64,000 bases of DNA from Cinclus cinclus (Eukaryota > Chordata > Aves > Passeriformes > Cinclidae), in contig NC_085067.1 of assembly GCF_963662255.1 (NCBI RefSeq), forward strand, positions 744,001 through 808,000. Direction: 5' to 3'. The translations under genes and the position numbers were made by a program. This document shows, piece after piece, positions 1 to 13,400 of the stretch. How positions within the stretch are numbered: the stretch's first letter is position 1; each line of letters starts with the position of its first letter. Below the pieces are notes generated by a model, which saw only the letters and a program-made list of their open reading frames with translations, did not search any database and was not told where the DNA came from.

Positions 1-2567
1 GCAGTGCCCACCTACCTGCGGGCCCAGGTCGGCACAGCCCAGCCCTCGCACCCGGCACAGCGTCACTGGCTCGCTGCTGTCCTCAGCTTTAGCTGTTGCC
101 CAACGCCATAAACACTGCATTGTTCCTGCTGTAATCTCTTCCAGAACTAAAGGATTTTACAGGCAGTCATTATTCTCGTTTTAAATGTAGGTTTTCAAAG
201 AAATAAAGGAGCCCAGCAATTACAATCACCAGAGCTTTCGAGCTTCACAATGTCTAGAGCAAGTCACTGAGCAAAAATAGTCTTCACTCAGGAGTAAAGG
301 AGTCAGCAGATATTCTAATTTGGAGCTGCTGCTCTATTTCTGACAGGAGAGCCTGGGAGCTTCTGTGCTTCCCTGCATGGCAGCTTTATTTGGGAGAGGC
401 CTAGGGGGAGCAAGGGGAGGGGAGGGGAGACAGAAAAACAGAGCATTGTTCCTCTCACCGCTGAGCTAAAGAACTCCTGCAATTAGGCTGCTTTTCAACA
501 CTGTTATGTCACAGATTAGCACAGTCTTGAAAATACTCCCTCCAGTAGCATTAGAAATGCAGAGGGAATCAGAACCATTTAAAAAAGCAAAAGCCCCATG
601 AACTCAGGCCTTTCTCCTGATTTGTCCCTGACAAGCAGCAGGCACAGAGCCCTCCACTGCACCTCCTCCTGTGCCAGACCTGCTGTTCTGTTCAGCTCTC
701 AGAGGTGCCCAGGGCAGGGCTCTGAGGCAGCTCTTCTGAGACTCCACAGGTACTTGGCAATCTCTCCAGCTAGTTTCAGAGCCCAAAAGGCACAAGAAGA
801 GAGGGTTGTGTGCCACGGGACCACACTGAGACACTGTGCAGTTTTCCTCCTCTCTGCACCATTTTTTGGAAGCCTTAAGAAGGAAACCCAGCATGGCTAT
901 TTCCATTTTACAGCGATCTAACAGTATCTGAGAAATGGGAAGCTGTTCCCAAAAGCACAGAGCCAGAATCATTCGAGGGTCCCCATTTTCACAGTGGGAC
1001 CTGCTCAGCCCCACCTGCAAAGGCTCCTCCCCATCCTGTCACAGGCAGTGTGCACAAAGCAGGACAACACTCTCGATTTTGTAATAACTAGCCTATTAAA
1101 GCTCCTTCTGTCAGTGATTTCCATTTTGAAGGCTTTCAGCTGAAATGCAGTTCAACATGCTGTATGAAATCTAAACAACAGCAGGAATGATCCCATGATA
1201 CCTGAGACATTTCTGAAAGGTAACTCATCCCAGACAGCTCTCAGCACTGTGCTGATGTCAGTGTCCAACACCAACAGTGGCTGCATGGCTATTTTCTGAG
1301 CAGTGAAATAATGGGACAAAAAAAAAAAACCCAAAACAAAACAAACAAACAAAAAAAATACTGCAAGAGCAGAGCACTTGGTTTATTAGCCCAGCTATTT
1401 CCACTCCCCCCAGCTCACAGCCTGTTCCAGCATGCCTACTCAGAAATTATTTTAATGACCCACAGGGTGCTGCAGTTCTGCTGTCCAGCTAATACAAGTG
1501 CTACAGAAACTGCCTGCAGCTGCACAAAGTGGATGCAGAACCATTGAAAGATAACCATATATTTGGAATCCCAGAGGAATTTCAGTGCTTTGTACACTTC
1601 TTACAGTTCTGTCCCAGAAGAAGCAATTCATTCAATTGGACACTGCTTGGGAGGGGGCAGCAAGAGTACGAATCAAAATAATAAAGATCTGGAAAATTCT
1701 TTCTGCCTTAGACCAACCCCGAACTTGTTCACCCCTTTTAGTGACCACACATACAGAAGGGAAGTCTCAGCTCCCTCTCTGCTCCCTGATTTAGCAGCAT
1801 GTGGCAGATTTGAACTGTCCGCCTCCCTACCCCCTTTCCTTCACCTCTTCCCTACTCCCCGCCCCCCCCCCCACTTTCCGTAGGCATCACAAAGGATTTA
1901 TAAAAGAGCTACAAAGACATTCTTTTAGACTCAGGCAATTCCAGTAACCTTAGAAACCAACACTAGCTGGGAGCCTGGCAGTTTGGCCAGGCAACAGGCT
2001 GCTTTTGTCCTCTCATTGTCACGGCTGCACCTTTGGCTGTGCCACCCAAAACCTCGCTGGGCTAGAAGGCAACACCAGCATCGCATTCAAAATGAACAGT
2101 AGGAAATAAAAGCAGTAACTTGGCCTGAACCCATCCTGTTGTACCAGAGACCACTTAGTTACATCAGAACCGAGCTGGAATAACTTCCATGAAAATCTGT
2201 GTAATTTTTCACCCAGGCAGATTGCTGCTGAGGTCAAAGAAAATTTTTGGTTGTTTAGCGATCAAAGGAAACTGAATGAGAACATTGTGACCTGGCCTAC
2301 AGAGGCAAAAATGGAAAAAAGAATAGAAGAAGCCTTTTCTGCCTTGTTCAGCTGCCAGTGGACTGAGCTCTACGTGTGTGTGAGGTTGTAACAATGGTCC
2401 TGTTTTGGCTAATGCTGGACACAGCACACAGTGCAGCACAGCACTATTAGTATTGAAAAGGCAGCAAGTGATGAAGTCCTGCCGTGGTTCTCAGCCCCAG
2501 CAGGCAGCTGGCAATGTCCCGAAGGGGACAGGAGGGCTCTGTGTGAGGGCTGTGTCCCCCTGCTCAC
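1..2567 (-). other. KSR1: KSR1 intron 2 (partial)
   Basis: Intronic by position between exon 2 and the off-window exon 3; I see none of the expected exon 3 protein in it. It holds a G-rich purine stretch near 405-435, an A-rich AAAC run at 1318-1358 and an 11-base C run at 1862-1872. The open frames are short and unconvincing. Confidence 0.8.
1318..1358 (+). repeat. A-rich (AAAC)n low-complexity tract
   Basis: A run of A followed by imperfect AAAC units and another A run. Similar tracts recur at 28552-28622, 31202-31245 and 35059-35099. Confidence 0.85.
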
Positions 2568-2708
2568 CTGCACCACCTCCTTCCTGACGTTGACGATGTC
2601 CAGCCAGTCGTTGAAGCGGGGGTAGCTGTTGAGCTCGGCCGTGCGGTCGCTCAGGGGCACGCTCAGCTTGCACTGCCTCTGCCGGTGGATGTAGTCAATG
2701 AGCTTCAC
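2568..2708 (-). CDS. KSR1: KSR1 exon 2
   Basis: A 141-nt exon of 47 whole codons: [17 protein letters not shown], then [18 protein letters not shown] and NVRKEVVQ. It continues the CA1 coiled-coil and SAM-like domain. The QRQCKLSV and ELNSYPRF stretches match KSR1 closely. The acceptor is GTCCCGCAG|GTGAAG and the donor is GTGCAG|GTGAGC, both between codons, so it joins exon 1 in frame (TLE-VKL). The exon is GC-rich against AT-rich intron. Later exons (RAF-like CA2, the C1 domain and the kinase-like domain) lie beyond the left edge. Confidence 0.96.
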
Positions 2709-5700
2709 CTGCGGGACCCAGAACACAAACTGTGAGCTTCCAGACACGGGCTGACCCTTCCCAGGCTCTGTCTGTACACAGGGGATGCTGGCTTCTGAGC
2801 AGAGCTCTTCCATGACATACAAGTGACATCCCCCTATGAGCTCTCAGGGAAATCCATGCAGTGCATTTCCCTTGCACTGAGCATCTTCAGCGTTTCAGCA
2901 GAAGGAAGGACCTGCTCTAAGCCCCCATCAAGAACAGTTCTGAGGCAGGAATAGCCAAAGTACCCAAAGATTCTGAGGCCTGTTATCTGATGAGCATTTC
3001 TATTACAAAATCAACATTAAAAGCTAGATGATTGCTGTACATCTTCTGTTCTAAAGTTTTATTCCAAAGCTTTTATCACCTGACCATCTCATGGCAAATG
3101 CACTACACAGAATTCTTCACTTTAGGCACAAAAGAATAAAACAGCAAAAAGAAGTATTATTTGTGCCCTATGTTTGCTTATCAAAAACAAAACGCTCTCC
3201 AAAGATCGCTCACTGTGTCACACATTCCCATGAGGCAGGCTTAAGCTTCAAAACCTTCCTAACAAAACAATGCCTCAAAGCAAGTTAGTTCATCCATGAT
3301 TTATAAACCAAAACATGTTCTTAAGTCAACAATTTCTAGCATTTGGGACATGATCAGACTGAAAATGTAAAGGGAAAAACAAACATGGATTCTTCCACCA
3401 TTATAATGTGTCTCCTCTTAAGAGTTTGAGTGCTTTCCTATGAAGTTAGTTGAGAGTATGTTTTATGAGCAATCTATTCCTTACAACTATCAGGTATAAC
3501 AAGTTTGTCCCTGCCCACACACTGAATTCTGACAGCAGTGCCATGCAGTTTAAGGTTTATCAAAAAGTGTGTGAATACCAAAGTGATTCCCATTCCTGCA
3601 ATGCCCAGATCAATGTACAGCACTGCCATTCCCAGGAGAGGCAATCCAGGACTTCCATGTCCTAGAAACTTTGCATTCTCACTCTGACCACCCTGCTGAA
3701 ACCAGAGGAGCCTTTTTACCACAACTTCTCAATACAGCTTAGGAGCACCAGATCTACAAGGAACTGGAAATCCCAATCACTCGCTCCCAGTACCTCTTTT
3801 TTATATAAAGGGGCTGACAGCACTTCCCTTTTTTCACTCCTGCTCTGCTTCCTCTGGCCAGAGCAGAGCAAGGCAGGGCAGGGCAGCCTCGGGAGGGACT
3901 GGCTGTGGGCTCAGCAGTGCCTGGGCCCCAGTGGTGCCACGCTGCTGTGTGCCAGGCAGAGTCCAGCCATGTGTGCCATGTGCCGGGCCCTGCGTGAGGC
4001 ATGGGCTGCTGCTGCTGGCCGTGCTGCTGGCTGCCCTCTCTCTGCCCTGGCCCCTGGGCTGTGCCCTGCCCCAAGTTCCCCTGGCTCTGAGGGGAGCTGG
4101 GATTCTGCAGGCAGCCCCGTGCAGGCTGGGGCACACACGTGCCTCAGTCCTGACCTTCTGCTTTGCCACTGTCACACGTCCTTTCCTACAACACCTTGTC
4201 CCAGAGCACTCCTGGTCACTGCCGTGGCAGAAAGCAGCTTGGAGGTTTCTTTCTTCTCAGGGTGTTTTTCTCCTCTATGAACACTGATACTGGGCAGCCT
4301 GGGATGAGTAGATGGACAAGGGCCCTTCAGAACAGACAGAAAGAGGCTGCAGGAAGTTTCTAAACTCAACAGCCCCCAGTGTGCCAAAAGTCAGCCTACA
4401 CAAATGAGAAACAGCTTCCCAACTGTGCAATAGCTATGTCATGGAAAAGAGAAGGAAGACAGAAATCACCCAAGCCTTGTCTCCTTCCAGAGGCCACTTA
4501 AGGGAAGGGCCAATGATGATATGTGTTCTGATACACAAACTGCAACCACAACAGCCAGCCCCAGGCAAACAACTCGGCACATGTTTGTGAGCCTGTACAT
4601 GGAATTCCCAGGGCACTGCAGGACGTTCCGCTACTGCCCCTGGCTCACCTCACCCTTCCCCATTCCTGGGCACGCCTCAGGGTTGCAGACCACCTAGGGA
4701 CAGAGGCAAGATTGCACAGTGATTTTGGAACTGATACAGCCAGGCCTGATGGGCCTGTGTGTAAAGCAGCAGCTCGGCTCTGCAGTCTGGCTGTAATCTG
4801 TTATTTTAGAGTAGGATCTCCCATCAGGCAAGATTTATTTTTCCTGGAAGAAGGATGAGCTATCAGCATACTCTGTAAAGCCAGAGCTCCACGCTTAGTT
4901 ATATGGAACATAAATTACAGGCAAATGCCCTAAAAGTAGCACATGATCCAGAATAAAGCGGGGAACTGCAGGCAATGGAGGTGTCAGAATCTGTTCCAAA
5001 AACCACAGTGGAAGGAAAGGAGGGCTTAGCATCTATCTATAAATGAAAACTCACAAGCCATGTAAAAGAAAGGATACAGGAAGTGCATGCTCCACATTCT
5101 CCAACTGTAGCATGCAGTGTCACGAGGACAGCACGCTGCTCAAGGCAGGATATTGCTGAGGTACAGCCACTGCTTTTGCAGGCCTCACAGAAGTTCTCCT
5201 GGCCAGCCTCAGAGTAACACCAGAAGCATCACATGAGTAAGAACACAGAGCTGGGCTGCACTCCTGACTCTGGCACTGACCTGACCTGTCTGATCAGGAG
5301 CAAATGCACTCATCCCTGCCCTTCTCCCTGCACACAGCTCTGCCTGCTCTTCTGCAGGAACTCCCTGAAGCAGGCACCAGCCTCAGCTGTTTTGGTACTG
5401 CTTAAAAAAATACTGGTTAAAGTGTTTCCCCTTCCCAAGCATCATCCATAGCATAAACTCCTAAAGGACACAGCTGGAAGGGACTCTGTGCAGCACGGAT
5501 TTCAATGTCAAACTTTGGATCTTTGTTGGAATGTAACAAATTCTCCAAAATGCATAGGCACTGTGGCAGCACAGGTCTGAGTGTCTCAGAGGGTGAAGGC
5601 TGGTTTTTCCCAGATAACTCCTTCACATTTACTCCTCAGGTCCAAATTTGTTTTCCCCAAGTTCTATAAATAGTGTATTTGCATTCTCTTCCCAGCCTAC

Positions 5701-8700
5701 ATGCACCACTTCTCCCCTAGGATGAATTTCATTTTGTTGTTTCCTGCCCAGACTTTTTACTAAATTACATGGTTTGGCTTTAATAGCTGAGCTGTTGCAA
5801 AACCCTTTTCTGAGAATATAATAAAATTTCTGGGTTCAGTGACGCACATAAAAACCCACAACGAGCACACAGGTCTCCAACCACAAACTACACCAAGAGA
5901 TAAAGCCAATAGTAGCTCCTCACTGCCTGCTTGCTAAATGGCACGTCCTACTCATCACAAATGGCAAACCCCACAGCAGAACAACAAAACTCCAACTGCC
6001 TTGAACCCACAGAGATGGGAAAGGACAAGAGCGGAGACACAATACTGAGCAGCTGGAGCAAATCACTGATTGCAGGGCAGAGCCCTGCTGCTCTGCCTGG
6101 TGCAGCTGATGGCCAGGACACCAGTCCTCACTGCTCTGAGAAGAGCACATGCTGCCAGGTGCTCCTGGATGCATGTTCATCTCCTTACAGCACCTTTCAA
6201 AGATCTCTTTTCAGCACAGATGAGAAGCAGGTCCAAGAAGTTTAGGAGAAAACTGCCAAGCTTGTACTTTTTTATTTATTTCTGCAAAATAAACAGCAGA
6301 TCCCTTGAGATACAAGTCTGCCCATATCCATGACCTCCAGCCAACAGTTGGGACTTTAGATGACAATAAACAAAAAGCAAATGCCTGCAAGTATTCCAGC
6401 TGCACTTCTGCAGACGTGACACAGAAAAGCATCTGTAAAACCTCATCACTGACATCAGGATGCAGAATCCAGGAGATACGACAAGGAAGAGCTGGAAGAA
6501 TTCTGCAGTCAAACTGCAGCCCAAGTATTTCTGACCTCTCATCAGAAATCACATTCTAACTTCTTCATTTGTCAGAGAATGTTAATAGTTATGGTGTGTA
6601 ACCAGAGAAATCAAGTTTTATGCATATGGGGGTCAGCTTTCCCCCAGCTCCTTGTCAATTATGTTTTATTCATGTTTAGAAAAGTGGAATCTTATTCCAG
6701 AGTCACTAAAAGGCATTAAACTTAGACCTATTGCAGCTTCTGCACTTGGTCAAAACTCTTTCTGAATTCAATGTACTTGATCCAAATAAATACGGAAAAA
6801 GGAGCAAAAGCTAGAAGACTCCCTATTTTTCTGAAGCCTTCTGTGGCTTAGTCTCAAGCTTTTAATCTGCATATCTTGAAATACCCTATAAATGCAGCAA
6901 AAATAATCATTTTCAATTCACAAAAAAAGGGAAACCATGCCATAGAACAGAAATTATAAATCAAGCAACTTGGGGACAGGCAGAGGGACTCTGCTATACT
7001 GAAGTGACAGCCAAGATTCCTTCAGAATATCAACAGTTGGAGACCAAGTTTGATTCAATCATACATTTCACAACCAAATGCCATGTTTTCACACTTTCAC
7101 AAAACTTATGATCTGCTCAGTGAAGCCTGCAACTTTTTCTTTGTTGACTTGAAACATATGCAATGTTTAGAAGAGGAGTTTTACACTACCCAAAACAAAC
7201 AACTGTCGTGATTTAATCAACAAATCAAGCACATGGTCAAAAGGAGATCTTACTGCTAGAGATGAAATCTCAGGGAGCCTGGCAGAACAGGAGGAGACAA
7301 TAAATATGAGCTTACACCAAAATTTCCAAGGCTACAACCAAGGCCTGCCCTGCAATTTACCCAGCTGGTGACTGAAGCATTAAATGGATCAGATCAGTGT
7401 ATGGCCCAGCTCTTGCATGTGGTTAAGAGAAATGCAAATCATCTATCTTGTCTCAGACAAGAATTAATGAGGAAAGAACTCTATTAACCTCCTGCCAAGA
7501 ACCAGCCCAGAAGGCAGGGAGCAGTCTCTGAAGCACCCCAGCAGCTCCTGGTGCAGCAGGACACTGCACTGGCCAGATCAGGAACAGAGCCAGAGGGAGG
7601 TTCTGCATTTCTGCCTCCTGAAACAGAAGACAAAACTTCTGAGCTGGAGTTTATCTGCACGGGGCACTGGGGAAAGTCAGATGAGTCAGCTGAAGGCATC
7701 CAGTGAAAGTGGATTCACTTCACACCTTTAGCTGACTCTTATCTGTTTTCCCCAGTGCCATTACGTACACAAACCCTATGTCAGACCAAAAAAGCCTTCT
7801 GGGCCACCTGAGCACTGAAGAGAACATTAAAAGGTCAGAATTGGACTTGCCAAATTTGTCTCTGAAGTCATGCTCAGCAACCATGTGAGAAACTGATAAA
7901 GATCTCACCAGCTACTGGGAGAGCAGCAATATGTGAGGATACTTCAGGGCACTTTCCCAAAGTCATCCAGTTTAAAGTGAAACAAGGGTGCAGCAGGGTT
8001 GATCCATGCGAAGACCTAGGATGTCACTGTTACATAGCACAGGGAGAGCTGGGGCAGAGCCTGGGCTCTGGAGAGCTCATAAAGCTCCTGTGCACGTGCC
8101 CACAAAAGGAACCAAACCCTCCCCATGCGAGGCACCCACCGTGGCCACTCAAAATATGGGGTCAGTGCCTGCTCTGCCTCAGGGTCCATCTGGGAAATGG
8201 CCTCAAAAGCAGCCCTTCCCCTGTGGGTTTTGGAGAGAGGAGCGCAACAGAGCTAAAAAAGCCCCCAGATCCTGCATTAACCGTGTGGGAATACCAAACT
8301 GGTGAAATAGCAAACACCAGAGGTAGAAGTGCTGGCTGGGTTCTCCAGCTGGGACTGAAATGCAGCAATGCTGAGCATGTCCTGAGCAGAACCTTCCCCC
8401 AAAAACAGGAATCAAGGCAATCTCAGGTGTGATCAGAGTGCTGCTGAGCCTGAACACTGGTGTGGGGCCAGAGGGGTCCCCAAGGAATACACCAGGACAA
8501 GTGTCCGAGGAGGGGACTGGGATAAGGCCAAGGAATCATAGCACAGAAAGAGTGCCCAGGTTTTCCCCGTGTGCCCAGGAGCAGGCAGATGGGAGATCAC
8601 AGCTCTAGGCTCAGCTCTGCCAGGGATCTGCAGGCACAGGACAGGCCTTTCTACAATGCAGTCAACCATCCAAACCAGTCCTGCTCCAGTGTGAGGGGCT

Positions 8701-9540
8701 GCAGGGTCCTTCAGCTGACAACAACCCAGCCAGGTCTGCAGCTCTGCCCACAGAGCACTGCTCCTTCGTGAACTCCAGCTCTCGAAGCTGACTCATCTGA
8801 ATGCCCCCAGCTATTTGCATGCTTATCAGCATCTGATCACAGCATCACCAGCACCAACTGCAGCCTCAGAAATACTCTTTCCTGCTGTGTTCAGAGATCT
8901 CCTCGTTGTGCCTGTAGGTATAAAGATACCTGACAACACTGTGAAGTGTTCCCTTTCCAGTACAGGGAGAATTGAACCACTGCCTGATTTTGACTGGTTT
9001 TGAACCAAATCTGCTTGCTTAAACTGAGAGTGGGTCTGTACCCTTTTCACATGACATATGCTCAATTTGCAGTGAAATCTGATCCAAACCTCTTCACAGA
9101 ACACTTCGTTCAGCCACAAGAGAAAACCATCCTTCCCATCTGTGCTTCCATTAGGAACAGTCACATAATGCAGGATTCAGCTGGAGAGTCTCACAGTCTC
9201 ACAAACTTCCAAACTACCTTGAGACAAGCAAGAAATTCAATCTTGCTCTTTCCAAGGCAAGCACAGGATCTGCACAGGAGCAAAATTCACAACCCAAAGT
9301 AACAGGAAGAGAAGCAAAACACTTAATTCCAAGGAATTATTTGTATCCTAAAAAATTACGTCACCCAGTTTGTCACCCACATGGCTTTGCCCTCAAAACC
9401 AACAGAACTGAAGCTACTAAAGGATGATATTGTGACCTGTATTTTCAGCAACCGTGCATGGAAAAATAGGTATCAGACAAAATATTACACAGAAATATCT
9501 GGCAGCAAAATAATTTGCTTTATTTGAGGTGGCATCTGAG

Positions 9541-9562
9541 AAAAAAAAAAAGGGGGGGGGGG
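9541..9562 (+). repeat. A11G11 homopurine junction
   Basis: Eleven A directly followed by eleven G, in KSR1 intron 1. It is a low-complexity purine tract, prone to slippage and to sequencing error. Confidence 0.9.
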
Positions 9563-10460
9563 CTCATTTACACATCAGACTCTGACCTGCTACCTGTGGA
9601 ACTCACATTCTCTACTTGAACCCAGCTGAGTCCTTCAGCAAGAAGCTTGGCAGTGAGCAGGACACCTGTCCAGAATGTGAGGCCTGGTTTCTGCTTTTTT
9701 AGCTGTGCTGAAACAGCAGCCAGAGCTCTTGCTTGCTTGGGTGCATTTCCCATCCACCTCTGCACTGATGGCACAGGTGCAGTCACAGGCACCAGGTCTG
9801 TGGGTGACTGATGTGCTGGGCCACAGGCACAATGCCCTCAACAAGATTGGTGCACAACAGTGCCACTGCTTTGAATGCCACAAACTCCTCAGGAACATCA
9901 GTGTACTCAAAGGACCCCATGCAGTAGCACCTTGTTAAAAATAAGAAAGAGGAAGAAATATTCAAAATCATTTGCACAAAGTGAAGGAGCAGCTCTGAGA
10001 AGGGGCCATGAAAGCTCTCTCAGTGCTCTGCTCTAACCAGAGGCTCCCAGCAGCAGGAACTCTGAAAAGCAGAAGGTGTCAGAAGGATCCCAGGGATGGA
10101 ACAAGCCCCCAGGGTGGCAGTCCCACCATGGAGCCCCAGTGACAGCCCTGCTGCTCCTGCAGGACCCAGCTGAGGGACTTTGGGCTTGTTTTTAACAGAA
10201 AAGGAAATAGTTTCTCAATGCATTGCTAAACAAACCCTGCAAAACAGGACCTAGCACAAGCCAGCAAGAAAATGTGCAGGCAAGGTGTGCTGGGGGGCAG
10301 AAGCCTTAGGAGAAGCTGGCCAATACAGGCACAGAGAGGCAGAGGGGTAGGGGGAGATGGAACACCAGATGGATGGATTTTCCTTTGAACCCTCAGTCAT
10401 GCCTGAGGCTGATACAATAGCCACTGCACAAACACTACAGTATGTTATTTCTGCTTTGTC

Positions 10461-10483
10461 AAATGATGCAGACAGCATCATTT
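10461..10483. repeat. Perfect 9-bp inverted repeat, 5-base loop
   Basis: Arms AAATGATGC and GCATCATTT around AGACA. It sits in a stretch open on both strands; see findings. Confidence 0.85.
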
Positions 10484-13400
10484 CTGGGTCACTTGGAGGC
10501 CACATACCACTCTTTTTCTTCTCCCCTCTTCTCTTTTTCACAGTCCCAGCAACTGAAGCTGTAAACACTCAGTTGAGGCCTGCCCAGCTAAGAGTGGGAG
10601 GATGAAACTGCACAATCAAGTAGTTCCCTGAGCCTCATAACATAATTCTCTTCAAAGATTTCATCCCAGCGAGGCATCCAGGCCTAATGCAGCTACAGGA
10701 ACAGTCCTCTGTTTAAAGATCAGAGATTTCACACCCACTGAACACTAAAAAATGAAAGCCCTCCCCCTTCCTTTGCAACCCGAGGACATACAAATGTAAC
10801 AGAATGACTGAGAGCATTCTGCAAGACTAAGAACTGTACTTACCATTTGCTGAGCACAGCCCTGCTGCTGCCACATCAGACCTGCAGCTCTGCTCCTCTC
10901 AGCTCATAGCTCTCCAGCACCAGCGAGCTTCTCCACCTCAGCCACGCTGCATCAGGCTTAGCTGTGCTTCCATACAGAGCACAGCAACCTCCTCCTGCCC
11001 AAGCCTCTGCTGAGGGTGTTGTAACTTCACACAGCCCTACAGACCTGTTCAGCCTTCCCATCCCTCCTGGAGCTGGTGCATGGCCATTGAGCAGGCCAAT
11101 GTAACCCTGCTGTGAAGAATACCACACAGGCTTCTCAAACAAGTAAACAAGTACCTGTCCAACTCTGTCAAGTCCTACAGAGGCAAATGCAGCCCAGACA
11201 TAACACTAATACTCTGCCTCTCTATAATTATTCAGTATCTTGGCAGACCCTCCAACCTTTGGATCTCTCCCCCCATCAACAAAACAATTACCCCCAACCC
11301 CCTGTGGGTTTTCCAGCGACTGCAGCAGAAGGTAGCAAATGTCAGGGAGAAAGGCTATGGAAGGGTCAGAATCTGAAAAGGAAGCAGCAGGCCGTGCTCT
11401 AGGAATAGGAGCTGTGTTGCAGCCCATGGATCTTTCTGTAAAATTCAAAACTTAAAGTGCCTTCAAAGAGAATATCCTCCACAGTTTTTATGATGGCACT
11501 AATCATTCTCTGACAGAGATATATTTGGTATATTTGACTGATGGTGCAGGAAGTAGAAATAAAGACACCAATAAGCTGAGCATGTGTAAACTTAGAGCCT
11601 AAATAAAGGAGAGTGTACAGCAGACAATATAAAGCCAGACATTTCCTTCAGCAAGGTCAGGAAGAGGATGACTAATTGCAGGTCCCCGTCATTCCTGCAC
11701 TTCCCTTTCCTCACTGCAAGCCTCATTCTGCAGGTCCTGAGCACCACAGGCTGGCACAGACAGTGAGCTCCAAGGGGAACACCTTGGATGAGGCCTGAGC
11801 ACTCCTCAGGACAGAACTGGTCTTGGAAGGAACCAAGCTCGTTCAATGGAGCATTTTACTGCCCAGGATGCTGTCCCTAATCCCAAAGGCTTGTACCCAT
11901 TTTTCTTCCCCTTGTCCTCCCAACCATCTTCCTTTTGCCTTACACATCTCTTTTTCTGCAGCCTCAATAGAATACAAGCACAAACCTCCAGTCTCTTCCA
12001 TTCCCTCACATACTGGCTGGGGATTGAGACAGATTAGCAGTTTGTTCTCAGGCTTATTAGCAGACCAAGGGAAGGAAACAAAACACAACCAAATCAAATC
12101 CTCTGCTTGTTTGACTCAATTATTCCAGCACTTCCAGAGCTGCACCTTCCCTTCCTGCACAGCACACACACAGCTCCCCAGACCGCGGCAGGCTGGGCTT
12201 TGGGGAAGAGATTTACTCACAAAAGTTAAATCTCTGTAAGAACAGGCTGCGGGTTCTGTCTCTGCACCCTGGGAAATCTCAGCTAAGAAACTGTATTCTC
12301 TGAAATGCTCCCAATTATTGGGTTTCTGCTAGAAAGAACTGAGCTATTTTGGCAAGGACTGGGGTCACATTTCTCTTTTCACAGACACTGAGTGAGAAAG
12401 CTGCCATGGCTCACTGCTCACATTTTGTTTTTCAAAAAATCTCGTTGGGGCTGTCTCTTACTGGTTCACATTTGCCCATAGCAACCATTAGAGGTTTCTA
12501 TCATTAGTTAAATACAAATACAGGATCTAGAGTGCAGACATTTGAACCCAAATTCCCAATCCCAAATTTTTCTTGTGACTTTGAGACTTTCACCTCAACC
12601 ATGTTGTGCCCACTTAAAAAGTGGAGGAAAATACAGGTGCTGACCCAGTAATAGTTGTATGAGGAAAAACACAGAAGGCAGTGATAAGAAGCAATTGGCC
12701 ATACACCAGACAGATCTGCAACAGCTACTTGGCATCATACAGCAGCCTGGAAAGATTTTAATCAACCCTTGAAAAAAGATCACAAATACAAAGATAACAA
12801 GCTCCAACCTCAGCATCTTTCAGGCAGGCACAATATCCATTATTTTTGTGAATTTCCACAGAAACTTCACACATTTGTTTCTGTACCTAAGGAGAAGAGG
12901 AGGTGGGGGTTGGAGCTGGTTTTCCTTTGGTTTTGTTCATTTAAGAGAAGTGTATTGTGACAGCCGGCTAAAACCAAGTTTCTCATTTTCAAAGCATTCT
13001 ATGGAAGCAAATTAAAGTTCTCAAAACATATTATTCTAATAAAAATCTGCATTAAATGTACAATGGAAGAAAATGTGCCAGTTCAGGATCAGAGTTTAAG
13101 CATTTTGCTTGTGTGTCCAAAAATTATTTTTTGCAGAATCTGTGAAAAACCTGAGCCTGACTTTTTTGCTCCAGTTGGGGGATGGAAAAAGGCCTTTGGA
13201 GCAGCAAAGTTCTCCCATTTGCCATCACTTCCACAATTCAGAAAAAATTCCAGAGCATCAGCCTGTAAGAAACATTCCTAAAACATGATTTATACACTTG
13301 TATGCTTCCCTTCCATTTCTCTTTTTGCTTTTCATGCTCTTTAGAAAACACTCTTCAGAAAACTTCTTCATCACCCCTTTGCATTCCTTGTGCTGAGTTA

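Noticed and set aside
1..80. Possible KSR1 exon 3 at the left edge (CCCGCAG followed by GTAGGTG on minus)
   Set aside because: The translated bases do not resemble the expected continuation of KSR1 after VVQ, and the signal could equally be chance.
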